In this document: positions 8,614 to 16,967 of the stretch, in pieces | How the letters are laid out: each line of letters opens with the position of its first letter | How positions within the stretch are numbered: position 1 is the first letter of the stretch | Assembly: GCA_030765605.1 (NCBI GenBank) | Contig: JAVCCG010000034.1 | Location: forward strand, 1-55,090 | Reading direction: 5' to 3' | Length of the DNA: 55,090 bases | Origin: Candidatus Alcyoniella australis | GTDB lineage: Bacteria > Lernaellota > Lernaellaia > JAVCCG01 > Alcyoniellaceae | The notes under the pieces: generated by a model | What the model was told of the DNA's origin: nothing | The model's database searches: none | Seen by the model: only the letters and a program-made list of their open reading frames with translations | Translations under genes and position numbers: made by a program

Positions 8614-9587
8614 TGATTTCGGTGATCATTCCGGCGCGCAACGAGCAACAGGTGCTGCCCGGCCTGCTGAGCAGTCTGGCCGCCCAGACCTACAGCAACC
8701 GTGAGGTGATCGTGGCTGACGACTGTTCGGATGATCGCACATCGGAGCTGGCCGAGCAGGCCGGGGCGCGGGTGGTGCGCCTCGAGCGTCCCGGCGGACC
8801 GGCGGCCGCGCGCAACGCCGGGGCCGCGGTGGCCCAGGGCGAGCTGCTGCTGTTTCTCGACGCCGACACCCAGGCCCCGCCGGACCTGCTCGAACGCTTT
8901 GCCCGAGCCTTCGGTGTGCCGCGGCCGCCCACGGCCCTGGTCGGGCGCTACCATCATCAGCCGCTCAATCCCGGCTGGTTTCCGCGTTACAAGGCGCGGC
9001 TGACCGAGCTGTGGTTCGGCGACCGCATGCTGTGCGATTCGTTCGAGACCAACCTGGGCGCCATCGGCCGCGAGACGTTTGAGGCACTCGGCGGATTCGA
9101 CGAGCGCTTTCTCGGGGCCGATGTGGAGGACTACGAGTTCGGCGACCGGGTGTGGCAAGTGGGGCCGATCGTGATGGACCCCGGACTGCAGGTGCGCCAC
9201 CACTTCCCCGGTTTCTGGCGCAACGCGCGCAACTTTTACTCTCGCTCGCGGATGTGGGTCCAGCTACGCTTGTCCGGTCGTCGACGTTTCGACCGCAGTG
9301 CGGCCACGCCCTGGGATGCGATCGCCAGCCTGCTGAGCCTGGCCGTGCTGTTGTGGCCCCTGGGCCTGCTGCTGGTCGATCCCGCCATCTGGTGGCGGAT
9401 CATGCTGCTGCTGCTGATCGGCTTTCTTACGGGCAACCGGCGGCTGCTGATCCACATGCTGCGCTCCGAGGGCATATTTTTTACCCTGGCCGCGGTGCCG
9501 GCGACCATTGTGCAGCAATCGGCCGCGGCCTGCGGGGCCTTGGTCGGCGTACTGCGTTCGCTACTGGGGCCGGTTGACTCGGAGTAG
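8610..9587 (+). CDS. Membrane-associated GT2 glycosyltransferase
   Basis: A 325-residue protein with a GT-A domain (ISVIIPARNE at 3-12, ADDCSDDRTS, AAARNAGAA, FLDADTQAPPD) and about three hydrophobic segments after residue 235, so it probably works at the cytoplasmic membrane face. GGGAGG lies 6 bases before the ATG at 8610, which sits in an ATGA overlap. Last gene of the operon, with a 71-base gap to the next gene. It may complete a glycolipid or polyprenyl-linked glycan; inference from context only. Confidence 0.85.
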   Translation: MMISVIIPARNEQQVLPGLLSSLAAQTYSNREVIVADDCSDDRTSELAEQAGARVVRLERPGGPAAARNAGAAVAQGELLLFLDADTQAPPDLLERFARAFGVPRPPTALVGRYHHQPLNPGWFPRYKARLTELWFGDRMLCDSFETNLGAIGRETFEALGGFDERFLGADVEDYEFGDRVWQVGPIVMDPGLQVRHHFPGFWRNARNFYSRSRMWVQLRLSGRRRFDRSAATPWDAIASLLSLAVLLWPLGLLLVDPAIWWRIMLLLLIGFLTGNRRLLIHMLRSEGIFFTLAAVPATIVQQSAAACGALVGVLRSLLGPVDSE

Positions 9588-9658
9588 CGATTGGATAGAC
9601 TGACCTAACCTGGTGGTCGATAACACGGGCTCAAACTTTTGCATAACGAGGTCGTCGC

Positions 9659-12646
9659 ATGTCCCAGATAGATGAAATTATCCGCAGCGCTCAGAAGACC
9701 AAAGATCTTTCGGGCCAGAATCTGTCTAAGGCCAAGCTCAGCGGCATGGACCTTTCCGGATACGACCTAAGCGGGGCCGATCTGAGCCGTTCCAAGCTCA
9801 ACGGGACCAACCTTTCAGGCACCAAACTCGATGGCGTGGACTTGAGCCGCAGCAGCCTGAAGAAGGTCGATCTATCCGGCGCCAAGGGCAAGGACGTCAA
9901 CCTGCGCGGCAGCGTTCTGGAGGCGGTCAAGGCCGTGGGCCTCGAGCTGGACCAGCCCGAGCTGTCCGGCGTAGCGATCAAGGAAGGCGAGTACTCCGGC
10001 CTCAAGCTACGGCAGCCCAAGGCCGACGGCGCTCAAATACAAAAGGTGACGATCAAGGGGCTCGAACTCGAGGGAGGCAAGTTCTCGGAACTCGTGATGG
10101 GCCGCGTGCGCCTCGAGGAACTGCATGCAACTGGGCTGGAGCTGTCGCGCTGCCGGCTGAACGACACGACCTTCGTGGACTGCCGCGTGGAGCAGGGGAG
10201 CTGGACCAAGTCGGACCTGAGCCTGTGCCGTTTCGAGCAGACCACCTTTGACAAGCTCGACCTGACGCGCTCGGATCTCTCGGGTTCGGTGTTCAAGAAC
10301 TCGACCCTGCGCGACTGCAAGCTCGAACGCGCGGTGTTTCTGGCCACCGACTGGCAGGACTCCTCGATTTCCGGCGGTGAGATCAAGGGCGCCAACTTCA
10401 AGTACGCACGCGGGTTCAAGCCCGAGCAGGAACAGAAGCTGCGCGAGGGCGGAGCCAAGGTCAGCCGCCACCTGGTCAAACGCTCGCTGAGCTGGATGCT
10501 CAAGACCCATCTGGGCCGGATCAGCTTCGTGCTGCTGGTGCTGGCGCTGATCGCGGCTAGCAGTTGGGTGCGCAACAATCCCGACTTCTGGCACTACGAG
10601 CAGATCAGCATGGTCGCCAACCAGGAGCTGAACATGAACGACCTCGAGGAGGCCGGCGAGCTGTACCGGATCATCCTCGACAAGTACGAAGGCATCCCCG
10701 ACTACACCAACCCGGCGCACCTGGGGTTGGCGCAGATCGCTGCCAAGCGCAACGACGAGGCCGAGCTCAACCGTCAGATCGCGTTTATCCTCGATGCCCC
10801 GGCGATCAACCCCGAGATCCAGGAACAGGCCTGGATGGTCAAGGTCGATTTCCACATCGAACGAAGAGAATATGATATGGCGTTGGAGCAGTTGAGCAAC
10901 GTTCCCTGGGGAAACAACGGCTCCGAAGGCTTTTATAGCAACATCCTCGAAAAGAAGATCCAGATCTATAGCTCGCAGGGCCGGCTCGACCTCGCCGAGC
11001 AGCAGATCGTCGAGTTCTTAGAGCAGGTCGATCCGGAGAGCGATATCGTCTGGCGCACCAAACTCAAACTCGGCGAGATCTATGACGAACTGGGCCGGGA
11101 AGAGGAAGCGCTGCTGGTCTTCCGCGCTGTCGCGGACAACGCCATCCAGATCGACAATGCATTCCAGGCCTACGAACGCATGGCGACGATCTATCACAAA
11201 CAGGGCCGCATCGACCTCGAACGCCAAATACGCGATGAGATCTTCGAGCGTTTCCCCGAGCAAAGCGTTCAACTGATCCAGAACAAGATTCAGCTGGCCT
11301 CGCTTGCGTTCGACGAGGGGCGCGAGGACGAGGCGCGACAGATCCTGGAAGAGGTAATCGCCAACCAGCTGACCCCGGACTACTCTATTTTTTCCTCGCT
11401 CGAGGCGCTGGCGAGCTGGGATGCGCAGAAAGGCAACTACGACAAAGCCCGCGAGTACTACCAACGCTCCCTGGACCGGGAACCCAAAGGCGAACAGCTT
11501 TTAGGGGTCTACCTGGGAATGGCCGACCTTGAGCGCCGGGCCGGAGAGAACGAAGCGGCCGAGGGCTATTACAAGCGGGCTCTTCGCGAAGATTTCGGTC
11601 CCAACGAACAATCGATGATCCTCTACTCGTACGGCAACTTGATGGCTTCAATGGGCATGTACAAGCCCGCCGAGCGTCGATTTAAAGAAGCGCAGGAAAA
11701 GTCCCGCGGGCAAAACAACGAGGGCATAACCTCTTCGATCCAGGTCTCCCTGGCCCGGATCTACCGCAATATGGGCAGATACGACGAGGCCCTCGATGTG
11801 CTCAACGGGATGATCTCCGATGATACATCGCCCGCCGACCTGGAGCTAAGAACGCAGATCGCGCAGATCCACCGCGACGCCGGCGAAAACAAGAAGTCGC
11901 TCGAGGTGCTCGATCAGACCGCCGAGAAATACAAGGACGAAACCAACGGCTGGATCAGCAGCCAGATCGAGATCTGCGAGCTGTTGATCGAGATGAATAA
12001 GAACGATCGCGTCAAGAAAATCGTCAATGAGTTGATCGACGATCATTACCGCGATCTAGGGCCGCAGCTGAACCGGCTGATGGGAGTCATGACCACGCTG
12101 TCGATGAACGACGAACTGCTCCGGCTGGCCACGCGAATTGCTTCTGACGATCAGATGGACATGATGGTCAAGGTCGAGGCGGTGAGGAAGCTCGCCCAGG
12201 TCAAGCGCGACGGCGGCAACGTCGATGAGGCGATCGAGCTGCTCATGGATGTGCTCGACAGCTCGGGGGACGATGAGGTCTCGATGTCGATCGCACAGGA
12301 TCTTGCCAACCTCTACAACGAGATCGGCCGATTGGACGATGCGATCACGTTGCTCGAGGACACCCTCGAGCAAAAGATGTCCACCTACAATAAAGTGATG
12401 CTGACGATTCTGCTCGCCCAGTTCTACTCCGACCGCAATGATTTGAAAAAGGCGATCGATGTGATCGAGGATCTCAAGTCCGACTGCGAAGACTGGACGA
12501 GCAACGAGTGCCTCCCGGCGTTGGAAATACTCGGTCGTAATTACGAACAGGCGGGCGACGAGTCAAAGTCCAAACGCTATTACCAAATAATCGTGGACAA
12601 CTTCAGCGACAGTGGATTTGTTGATGAGGCTAAGCGACACCTCTAA
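9659..12646 (+). CDS. Pentapeptide-repeat / transmembrane / TPR fusion protein
   Basis: A 995-residue protein in three parts. Residues about 15-250 are pentapeptide repeats of A(D/N)LxG type (for example LSGADLS, LNGTNLSG), expected to form a right-handed quadrilateral beta-helix. Residues about 289-304 are a single membrane span after a basic stretch (KRSLSW). Residues about 310-995 are successive tetratricopeptide-like helical pairs (DEALxVL, GRxDxA). With no signal peptide, the beta-helix is predicted cytoplasmic and the TPR array periplasmic. I do not know a characterised protein with this order. It starts 71 bases after the glycosyltransferase operon and may be its distal member. Likely a scaffold; function unknown. 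Confidence 0.85.
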   Translation: MSQIDEIIRSAQKTKDLSGQNLSKAKLSGMDLSGYDLSGADLSRSKLNGTNLSGTKLDGVDLSRSSLKKVDLSGAKGKDVNLRGSVLEAVKAVGLELDQPELSGVAIKEGEYSGLKLRQPKADGAQIQKVTIKGLELEGGKFSELVMGRVRLEELHATGLELSRCRLNDTTFVDCRVEQGSWTKSDLSLCRFEQTTFDKLDLTRSDLSGSVFKNSTLRDCKLERAVFLATDWQDSSISGGEIKGANFKYARGFKPEQEQKLREGGAKVSRHLVKRSLSWMLKTHLGRISFVLLVLALIAASSWVRNNPDFWHYEQISMVANQELNMNDLEEAGELYRIILDKYEGIPDYTNPAHLGLAQIAAKRNDEAELNRQIAFILDAPAINPEIQEQAWMVKVDFHIERREYDMALEQLSNVPWGNNGSEGFYSNILEKKIQIYSSQGRLDLAEQQIVEFLEQVDPESDIVWRTKLKLGEIYDELGREEEALLVFRAVADNAIQIDNAFQAYERMATIYHKQGRIDLERQIRDEIFERFPEQSVQLIQNKIQLASLAFDEGREDEARQILEEVIANQLTPDYSIFSSLEALASWDAQKGNYDKAREYYQRSLDREPKGEQLLGVYLGMADLERRAGENEAAEGYYKRALREDFGPNEQSMILYSYGNLMASMGMYKPAERRFKEAQEKSRGQNNEGITSSIQVSLARIYRNMGRYDEALDVLNGMISDDTSPADLELRTQIAQIHRDAGENKKSLEVLDQTAEKYKDETNGWISSQIEICELLIEMNKNDRVKKIVNELIDDHYRDLGPQLNRLMGVMTTLSMNDELLRLATRIASDDQMDMMVKVEAVRKLAQVKRDGGNVDEAIELLMDVLDSSGDDEVSMSIAQDLANLYNEIGRLDDAITLLEDTLEQKMSTYNKVMLTILLAQFYSDRNDLKKAIDVIEDLKSDCEDWTSNECLPALEILGRNYEQAGDESKSKRYYQIIVDNFSDSGFVDEAKRHL

Positions 12647-12662
12647 AACGAATGATTGGAGC

Positions 12663-13580
12663 ATGCGCGGAGCCTCGTTCCTCAGCTTGTGGATAGTGCT
12701 TTGTCTGTTGATCAGCCTTGGCCTGCTGGCAGCGTGCGTCGGCGGCGGATCAGGCGGTGGTTCGGACGATGATGACGACGATGTTGACGACGACGACGAT
12801 GACGATGATGGCCACGACGAAGATGATGACGACGACGACGACGAACAGCCCGACGCATGGGGCGGCGTAAGCGTCAGCGAAGGCTACAGCTCAAACAACT
12901 ACCAACCGTTGGACTATTACTGCTACGCCTCGGCCTCGTTTTACGATCCTGAGCAGTGGGAGGGCTGGGGCGATCCGGACGACGAGCAGGGTGATTGCAA
13001 GCTGTATACCTACGCGGGAGACGGCGCGACCGCCGACTTTCTAGGCGCGGGCCGAGTTACGCTCACCGGCGCGAGAGTCAGCCCGATCTACCTCGATCCC
13101 GAGCTGTATGCGGGCTACTACATCTATCGCGCCAACGTCGACTTCCTCACCGTCTCCGACCTGTTCGACCCCGGCGATACGATCCGCGCGCAGGTGGCCG
13201 GCGGCAGCGGCATCGGGGCGGCCGACCTGAGCGTAGACGCGCCCGCGATGATCGCCGTGACCCAGCCGTCGAACTTCGACAGCCTGAGCAGCCTGCCCCA
13301 CAACACGACCACCTTTGCCTGGAGCGCGGGGGACGCCGACGAGGTCTCGCTGATGATCAGCACCTACATCGGCACCAACGGTAAGCTGATCGAGTGTCGC
13401 GCGCCGGACTCCCAGGGGAGCATTGAGGTGGACGGCGAACTGATGGACGATCTGTACTCCAGCCCGCAGACCCTGACCGTGATGTTCTCGCGCTACAACA
13501 TCGTCTACGGATCAGGGGAGCGCCCGGTCAGCCTCAGCGCTCTGACCTACCGCCAGCGCAGCTACATCGTCGTCGACTGA
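12663..13580 (+). CDS. Asp-rich-linker lipoprotein, function unknown
   Basis: About 305 residues. A hydrophobic signal ends in a lipobox LAAC (Cys25), then a Gly/Ser run and roughly 30 residues of almost pure Asp, then a beta-rich folded part of about 240 residues without a recognised domain. The codons of the linker are GAC/GAT repeats. The start is uncertain: the ATG at 12663 gives a standard n-region but GGAG is only one base away, while an ATG at 12624 overlaps the previous gene and gives a longer n-region. Predicted to be anchored in the outer or inner membrane with the Asp run as a charged spacer. Its 3' end overlaps the convergent gene. Confidence 0.8.
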   Translation: MRGASFLSLWIVLCLLISLGLLAACVGGGSGGGSDDDDDDVDDDDDDDDGHDEDDDDDDDEQPDAWGGVSVSEGYSSNNYQPLDYYCYASASFYDPEQWEGWGDPDDEQGDCKLYTYAGDGATADFLGAGRVTLTGARVSPIYLDPELYAGYYIYRANVDFLTVSDLFDPGDTIRAQVAGGSGIGAADLSVDAPAMIAVTQPSNFDSLSSLPHNTTTFAWSAGDADEVSLMISTYIGTNGKLIECRAPDSQGSIEVDGELMDDLYSSPQTLTVMFSRYNIVYGSGERPVSLSALTYRQRSYIVVD

Positions 13581-15296
13581 CTCTGCCGCGGTCCACGGCC
13601 CTTCGGGGCATTGCCCGTCATAGATCCGCATATCACGCGGATTGAGCTGCGCCGGCTGGCTGGCCTCGGCCGTGAGCGCCTGCTGTATAACGGCCCCGAG
13701 CGCGACCGCCAGCTTGTGGAACGGGTCGGGCAGCGGTGGGCCCTGCTGCGCAACGCGCTGTTCGAGCTGTGCCAGGTCCAGACTCCAGACCCCAAGTGTC
13801 GCGCTGGTGATGAACGCCCGGTCGTGTTTGGAATCGAGCTCAATCCAGCGCGTCCAATATGGCGCCGCGATCCTGACGATCAAGCTCAGATCGTCGGACG
13901 AGCGGATCTCGAGAAACGGCGAGAGCCCGCTGAGCAACAGCCAGCCGCGCTTAGCGTCGATCGCCATCGCGCGCACGCCGATGAACGCTCCGCAATCGCG
14001 TAGCGTCCGGTAGTCGCGTCGGTCCAGCTGCATCACGCGACCGGCCACGGGAAAGCTGACGAACAGTCGCTCGGCGTTGGGATCCACGGCCAGACGGTCG
14101 GCCATCGCCGGCAGCGGGCGTTGGCGTAGGATATCGAGCCGCGGCAGGCTCAGCGCGGCAAGGACGCGTTGCCGTCCAAACCAGGCCAGCAGGTGCGTCT
14201 CATTGCGTAGTGGATCGAGCTGCGCGTCGCTTTGCAGTTGCGTGGGGCGTTGGGCGATCAGGGTCCGGCCGTCTGCGCACAGGCTGACCGACGCGCCGTC
14301 GCACGAGCAGTAGACCAGGCCGCGTTGTGCGTCGTAATGCGTGCGGCAGCCCGCATAGGTCCCCTCGACTTTGTGCTTAAACGTCGAGATGCGAAGCGGT
14401 TCGAGGGTGCGCGCGTCGAGCACCACGCTGTGCCGGGTCGTGGAGATGTAGAGCAGCCGTTGCGAGTCGTAATCGAGCGCCGCGGCCTGGACGCCGCGCA
14501 GGTCGCCGGATTCGCGACGCACGCTCGATCCATCGTCGAGGTTGCGCCGCACCAGTGCGCCGTGTTCGTCAAGCAGCAGCAGGGCGTTGCCCACGGGATC
14601 GTACAGCGCTTGGTAGTAGACGCCCTCGTCGATCCGTTCCAGCGCCGGGTCCACGGCCACGGCCTGGTACTGCTCCAGCGGCGATCCCAGCCAGGGCACC
14701 AACGGCAGGCCGCAGAGCAGCGCCGCGGGCAGTACGCGGGGCAGGGCGAACAATCGCGGATGGCCGTTGCGATGCGCCGACCACAGCAGCACCGGGAACA
14801 GCAGGTCGGCCAACAGCGCCGCGCGCACCACGATCGCCCGCAGCCGCGGGGTCCAGCGGTTGCCCACGTGGAACCAGATCAGCCCGGCCAGATTCATGCC
14901 CAGCACGATCAACGGGCCGCGCGGCATCCGGTCCAACTCCAGTCCGGGCCGGGTCCAGCCCGGGGCGTACCAGGCCAGCGAGCAGCAGGCAGCGGGCACG
15001 GCGATCGCCAGCAACAGCAGCACCCAGGACGGCGGCTGCAGCCGCCGGAGGTTCGGCGCGAACAGCAGCACCAGACCCGCGGGCAGCAGCGCGTAGAACA
15101 GCGAGCGGTAGACGTCGAGCTGGAATACCAGGCTCAGCAGGGTATCGTGCCACCACAGATCTTCCTGGGCGGCGATGCCGCGCCGCGCCAGGGCTGAGAG
15201 CGCCCACAGTAGAACGGCGACACGCAGTAGGTAGAACGCCAGCGAGGTCGCACCGCGAGCGAGTCTCCGCGTCGACTCCTTTGCGTCAGCGTGCAT
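13512..15296 (-). CDS. Membrane-domain plus beta-propeller protein, paralogue 1
   Basis: About 594 residues: five to six hydrophobic segments within about 1-210, then about 330 residues of YVTN/NHL-like propeller blades (RLLYIS, GLVYCS, ERLFVS, GWLLLSG). The conserved closing motif is YWTRWIELD, ITSAT, GVWSLDL. It shares QLDVYRSLFYALLP near residue 60 with its two neighbours, showing tandem duplication. The C-terminal tail is about 45 residues longer than in the paralogues and its last 69 bases overlap the convergent lipoprotein gene, so the true stop is open but the tail looks recently extended. The ATG at 15296 (AGGAG 10 bases upstream) is preferred; GTG at 15299 is possible. Function unknown. 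Confidence 0.8.
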   Translation of the reverse strand: MHADAKESTRRLARGATSLAFYLLRVAVLLWALSALARRGIAAQEDLWWHDTLLSLVFQLDVYRSLFYALLPAGLVLLFAPNLRRLQPPSWVLLLLAIAVPAACCSLAWYAPGWTRPGLELDRMPRGPLIVLGMNLAGLIWFHVGNRWTPRLRAIVVRAALLADLLFPVLLWSAHRNGHPRLFALPRVLPAALLCGLPLVPWLGSPLEQYQAVAVDPALERIDEGVYYQALYDPVGNALLLLDEHGALVRRNLDDGSSVRRESGDLRGVQAAALDYDSQRLLYISTTRHSVVLDARTLEPLRISTFKHKVEGTYAGCRTHYDAQRGLVYCSCDGASVSLCADGRTLIAQRPTQLQSDAQLDPLRNETHLLAWFGRQRVLAALSLPRLDILRQRPLPAMADRLAVDPNAERLFVSFPVAGRVMQLDRRDYRTLRDCGAFIGVRAMAIDAKRGWLLLSGLSPFLEIRSSDDLSLIVRIAAPYWTRWIELDSKHDRAFITSATLGVWSLDLAQLEQRVAQQGPPLPDPFHKLAVALGAVIQQALTAEASQPAQLNPRDMRIYDGQCPEGPWTAAESVDDDVAALAVGQSAEADRALP

Positions 15297-16965
15297 CACA
15301 GGAGTGCTCCTGCTCGAGGTCGTCGCCCCAGATCAGGCGTGCAGCCAGCCCGATGCCGCGATTGAGCAAAGTATAGAACGGGTCGAACCGGCGCCAGGCC
15401 GCGTCGGTTGAATCTTTGCCCAGCCGGTCCAGGTCGATGCGCCACAGGCCGTAGAGGTTGGAGGTGATCAGCGCGTCATTGTCGACGAACGCGATCCAGC
15501 GCGCCCAGGCCGGAGCCGTGACGCGGTCGATCAGCGAGTAATCGTCCAGGTCGCGCAGCTCGATCACCGGAGCGAAGCCGGCGATCAGCAGCCGTCGTCC
15601 CTTGAGGTCGAAGCCGACGAAGCGCACGCCGGGAAAGGTCTCGATAGTTGCGATCAGGCTGTAGTCGCGCGCATCAAACACGCGCACCTCGCCTAAAAGC
15701 GGCAAAGAGACGTAGAGCCGATGGGAGCCGGGCTCGAGGTTGATCCGTTCGGCGAAGTTGGGGATGCGCCGCTCGCGCCGCACCTTTAGGTCACGGGCGT
15801 CAAGGGCCACCAGACCGCCGGGTCGCCAGCGCACCACGTGGACCAGACCGCGCTGTGCGTCGTAGACCTCGCCCGAGGTCGATCCGGCGTGGAAATAGCT
15901 GCCCAAGATTCGGCGGCCGCCACGGTCGAGGGCCACGCCGCCGATCTGGCTGAAGCTGTACAGCGGATCGTTGCCGTCCCCGAGGTAGGTGCGCCACTTG
16001 TTGCCCAGCCATTGGGGCACCGGATTTTCAATCGCGATTCGTTCGATGAGTCGCATGCTCTGCGAGTCGATTCGCACGCTTTGGCCCGCGCTGGGCTCGA
16101 TGAACAGCAGCTCGTTCGCGGCCGCGTCGTAGGCCAGGATCTGCATGAACTCGAACTCGGTCCAAAGCTCGGCCAGGGTCTCGCCGCTACGGCCCTCCAC
16201 CCGATACAGCTCGCGCTGGTCGGTGCTGATCAGCAGCGCGTCGGGCGTCTCCAGCGGCTGGACCTGGAACGTCGGTGGTTTACGCAGTTGATGCAGCGCC
16301 GGGTGCAACGGGTAGTAGGTCTCGCCGCCGAGCTGTTCGATGGACGGCGGGTGCAGCAGCCAGGGCACGAAGACAGTTGCGCAGACCAGAACCGCGGGCA
16401 GTACGCGCAACGGCTCGAGCAGACGGCCGCGTTCGGCGCGGACGGCTGACCAGACCAGGGACGGTGCCAGCAGGTCGGCCGCTCCCAGACCGCGCGTGGC
16501 GAGCAGTCGCAGCCGCAGGCCGCTGCGTCCCATGGTATGCAGCCAGAGCACAACAAAGACGTTGAGCGCCACGTAGTACGAAGCGGCGCGCACGCCCTCG
16601 GGCAGTGCAATCAGCGGTCGCGTGGCCCTTGCGGCGAAGTAGGGCAGCCAGCCGGAGACAACGGCCAGAGTCAGACAGATCGGCAGACCGATCAACAGCT
16701 CGAGCCTGGGGCGTCGTCCCGCTGTGATCCGCGGTGCGAACAGCAGCAGCAACGCGGCGGGCAGCACGGCGTAAAACAGCGCGCGGAACAGGTCGAGCAG
16801 TACAATCACGTCCATCAGGTTGCGCGATTGGCCAAGCGGGAAGTTCTCGCGCAGCCGACTGAGCACGATCAGCGTCAGGCACGCGGCCACTGCGCCAAAG
16901 CGCAGCAGATAGAGCAGAGCGTGTAGCCAGGCGCGCCTTGGCTTCGAACCCGAGAGCGCCGTCAC
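15286..16965 (-). CDS. Membrane-domain plus beta-propeller protein, paralogue 2
   Basis: A 559-residue paralogue of both neighbours: membrane domain (about 1-205) with LLDLFRALFYAVLP, then propeller blades with LLFIEPS, RLYVSLP and RLLIAGF. It closes with AWARWIAF, LITSN and GLWRIDLDRL. GTG start with GAGGGAAG about 6 bases upstream inside the preceding gene's end; it overlaps the next gene by 11 bases. No catalytic residues are evident in the propeller. Expected in the inner membrane with the propeller on one side. The propeller may bind or sense a ligand, but that is inference. Confidence 0.82.
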   Translation of the reverse strand: MTALSGSKPRRAWLHALLYLLRFGAVAACLTLIVLSRLRENFPLGQSRNLMDVIVLLDLFRALFYAVLPAALLLLFAPRITAGRRPRLELLIGLPICLTLAVVSGWLPYFAARATRPLIALPEGVRAASYYVALNVFVVLWLHTMGRSGLRLRLLATRGLGAADLLAPSLVWSAVRAERGRLLEPLRVLPAVLVCATVFVPWLLHPPSIEQLGGETYYPLHPALHQLRKPPTFQVQPLETPDALLISTDQRELYRVEGRSGETLAELWTEFEFMQILAYDAAANELLFIEPSAGQSVRIDSQSMRLIERIAIENPVPQWLGNKWRTYLGDGNDPLYSFSQIGGVALDRGGRRILGSYFHAGSTSGEVYDAQRGLVHVVRWRPGGLVALDARDLKVRRERRIPNFAERINLEPGSHRLYVSLPLLGEVRVFDARDYSLIATIETFPGVRFVGFDLKGRRLLIAGFAPVIELRDLDDYSLIDRVTAPAWARWIAFVDNDALITSNLYGLWRIDLDRLGKDSTDAAWRRFDPFYTLLNRGIGLAARLIWGDDLEQEHSCDAR

Positions 16966-16967
16966 CT

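Noticed and set aside
14232-15197. A 321-codon open frame on the plus strand with Gln/Arg/His-rich product
   Set aside because: Antisense to the propeller paralogue gene; composition is typical of frame shadows and no ribosome site is present.
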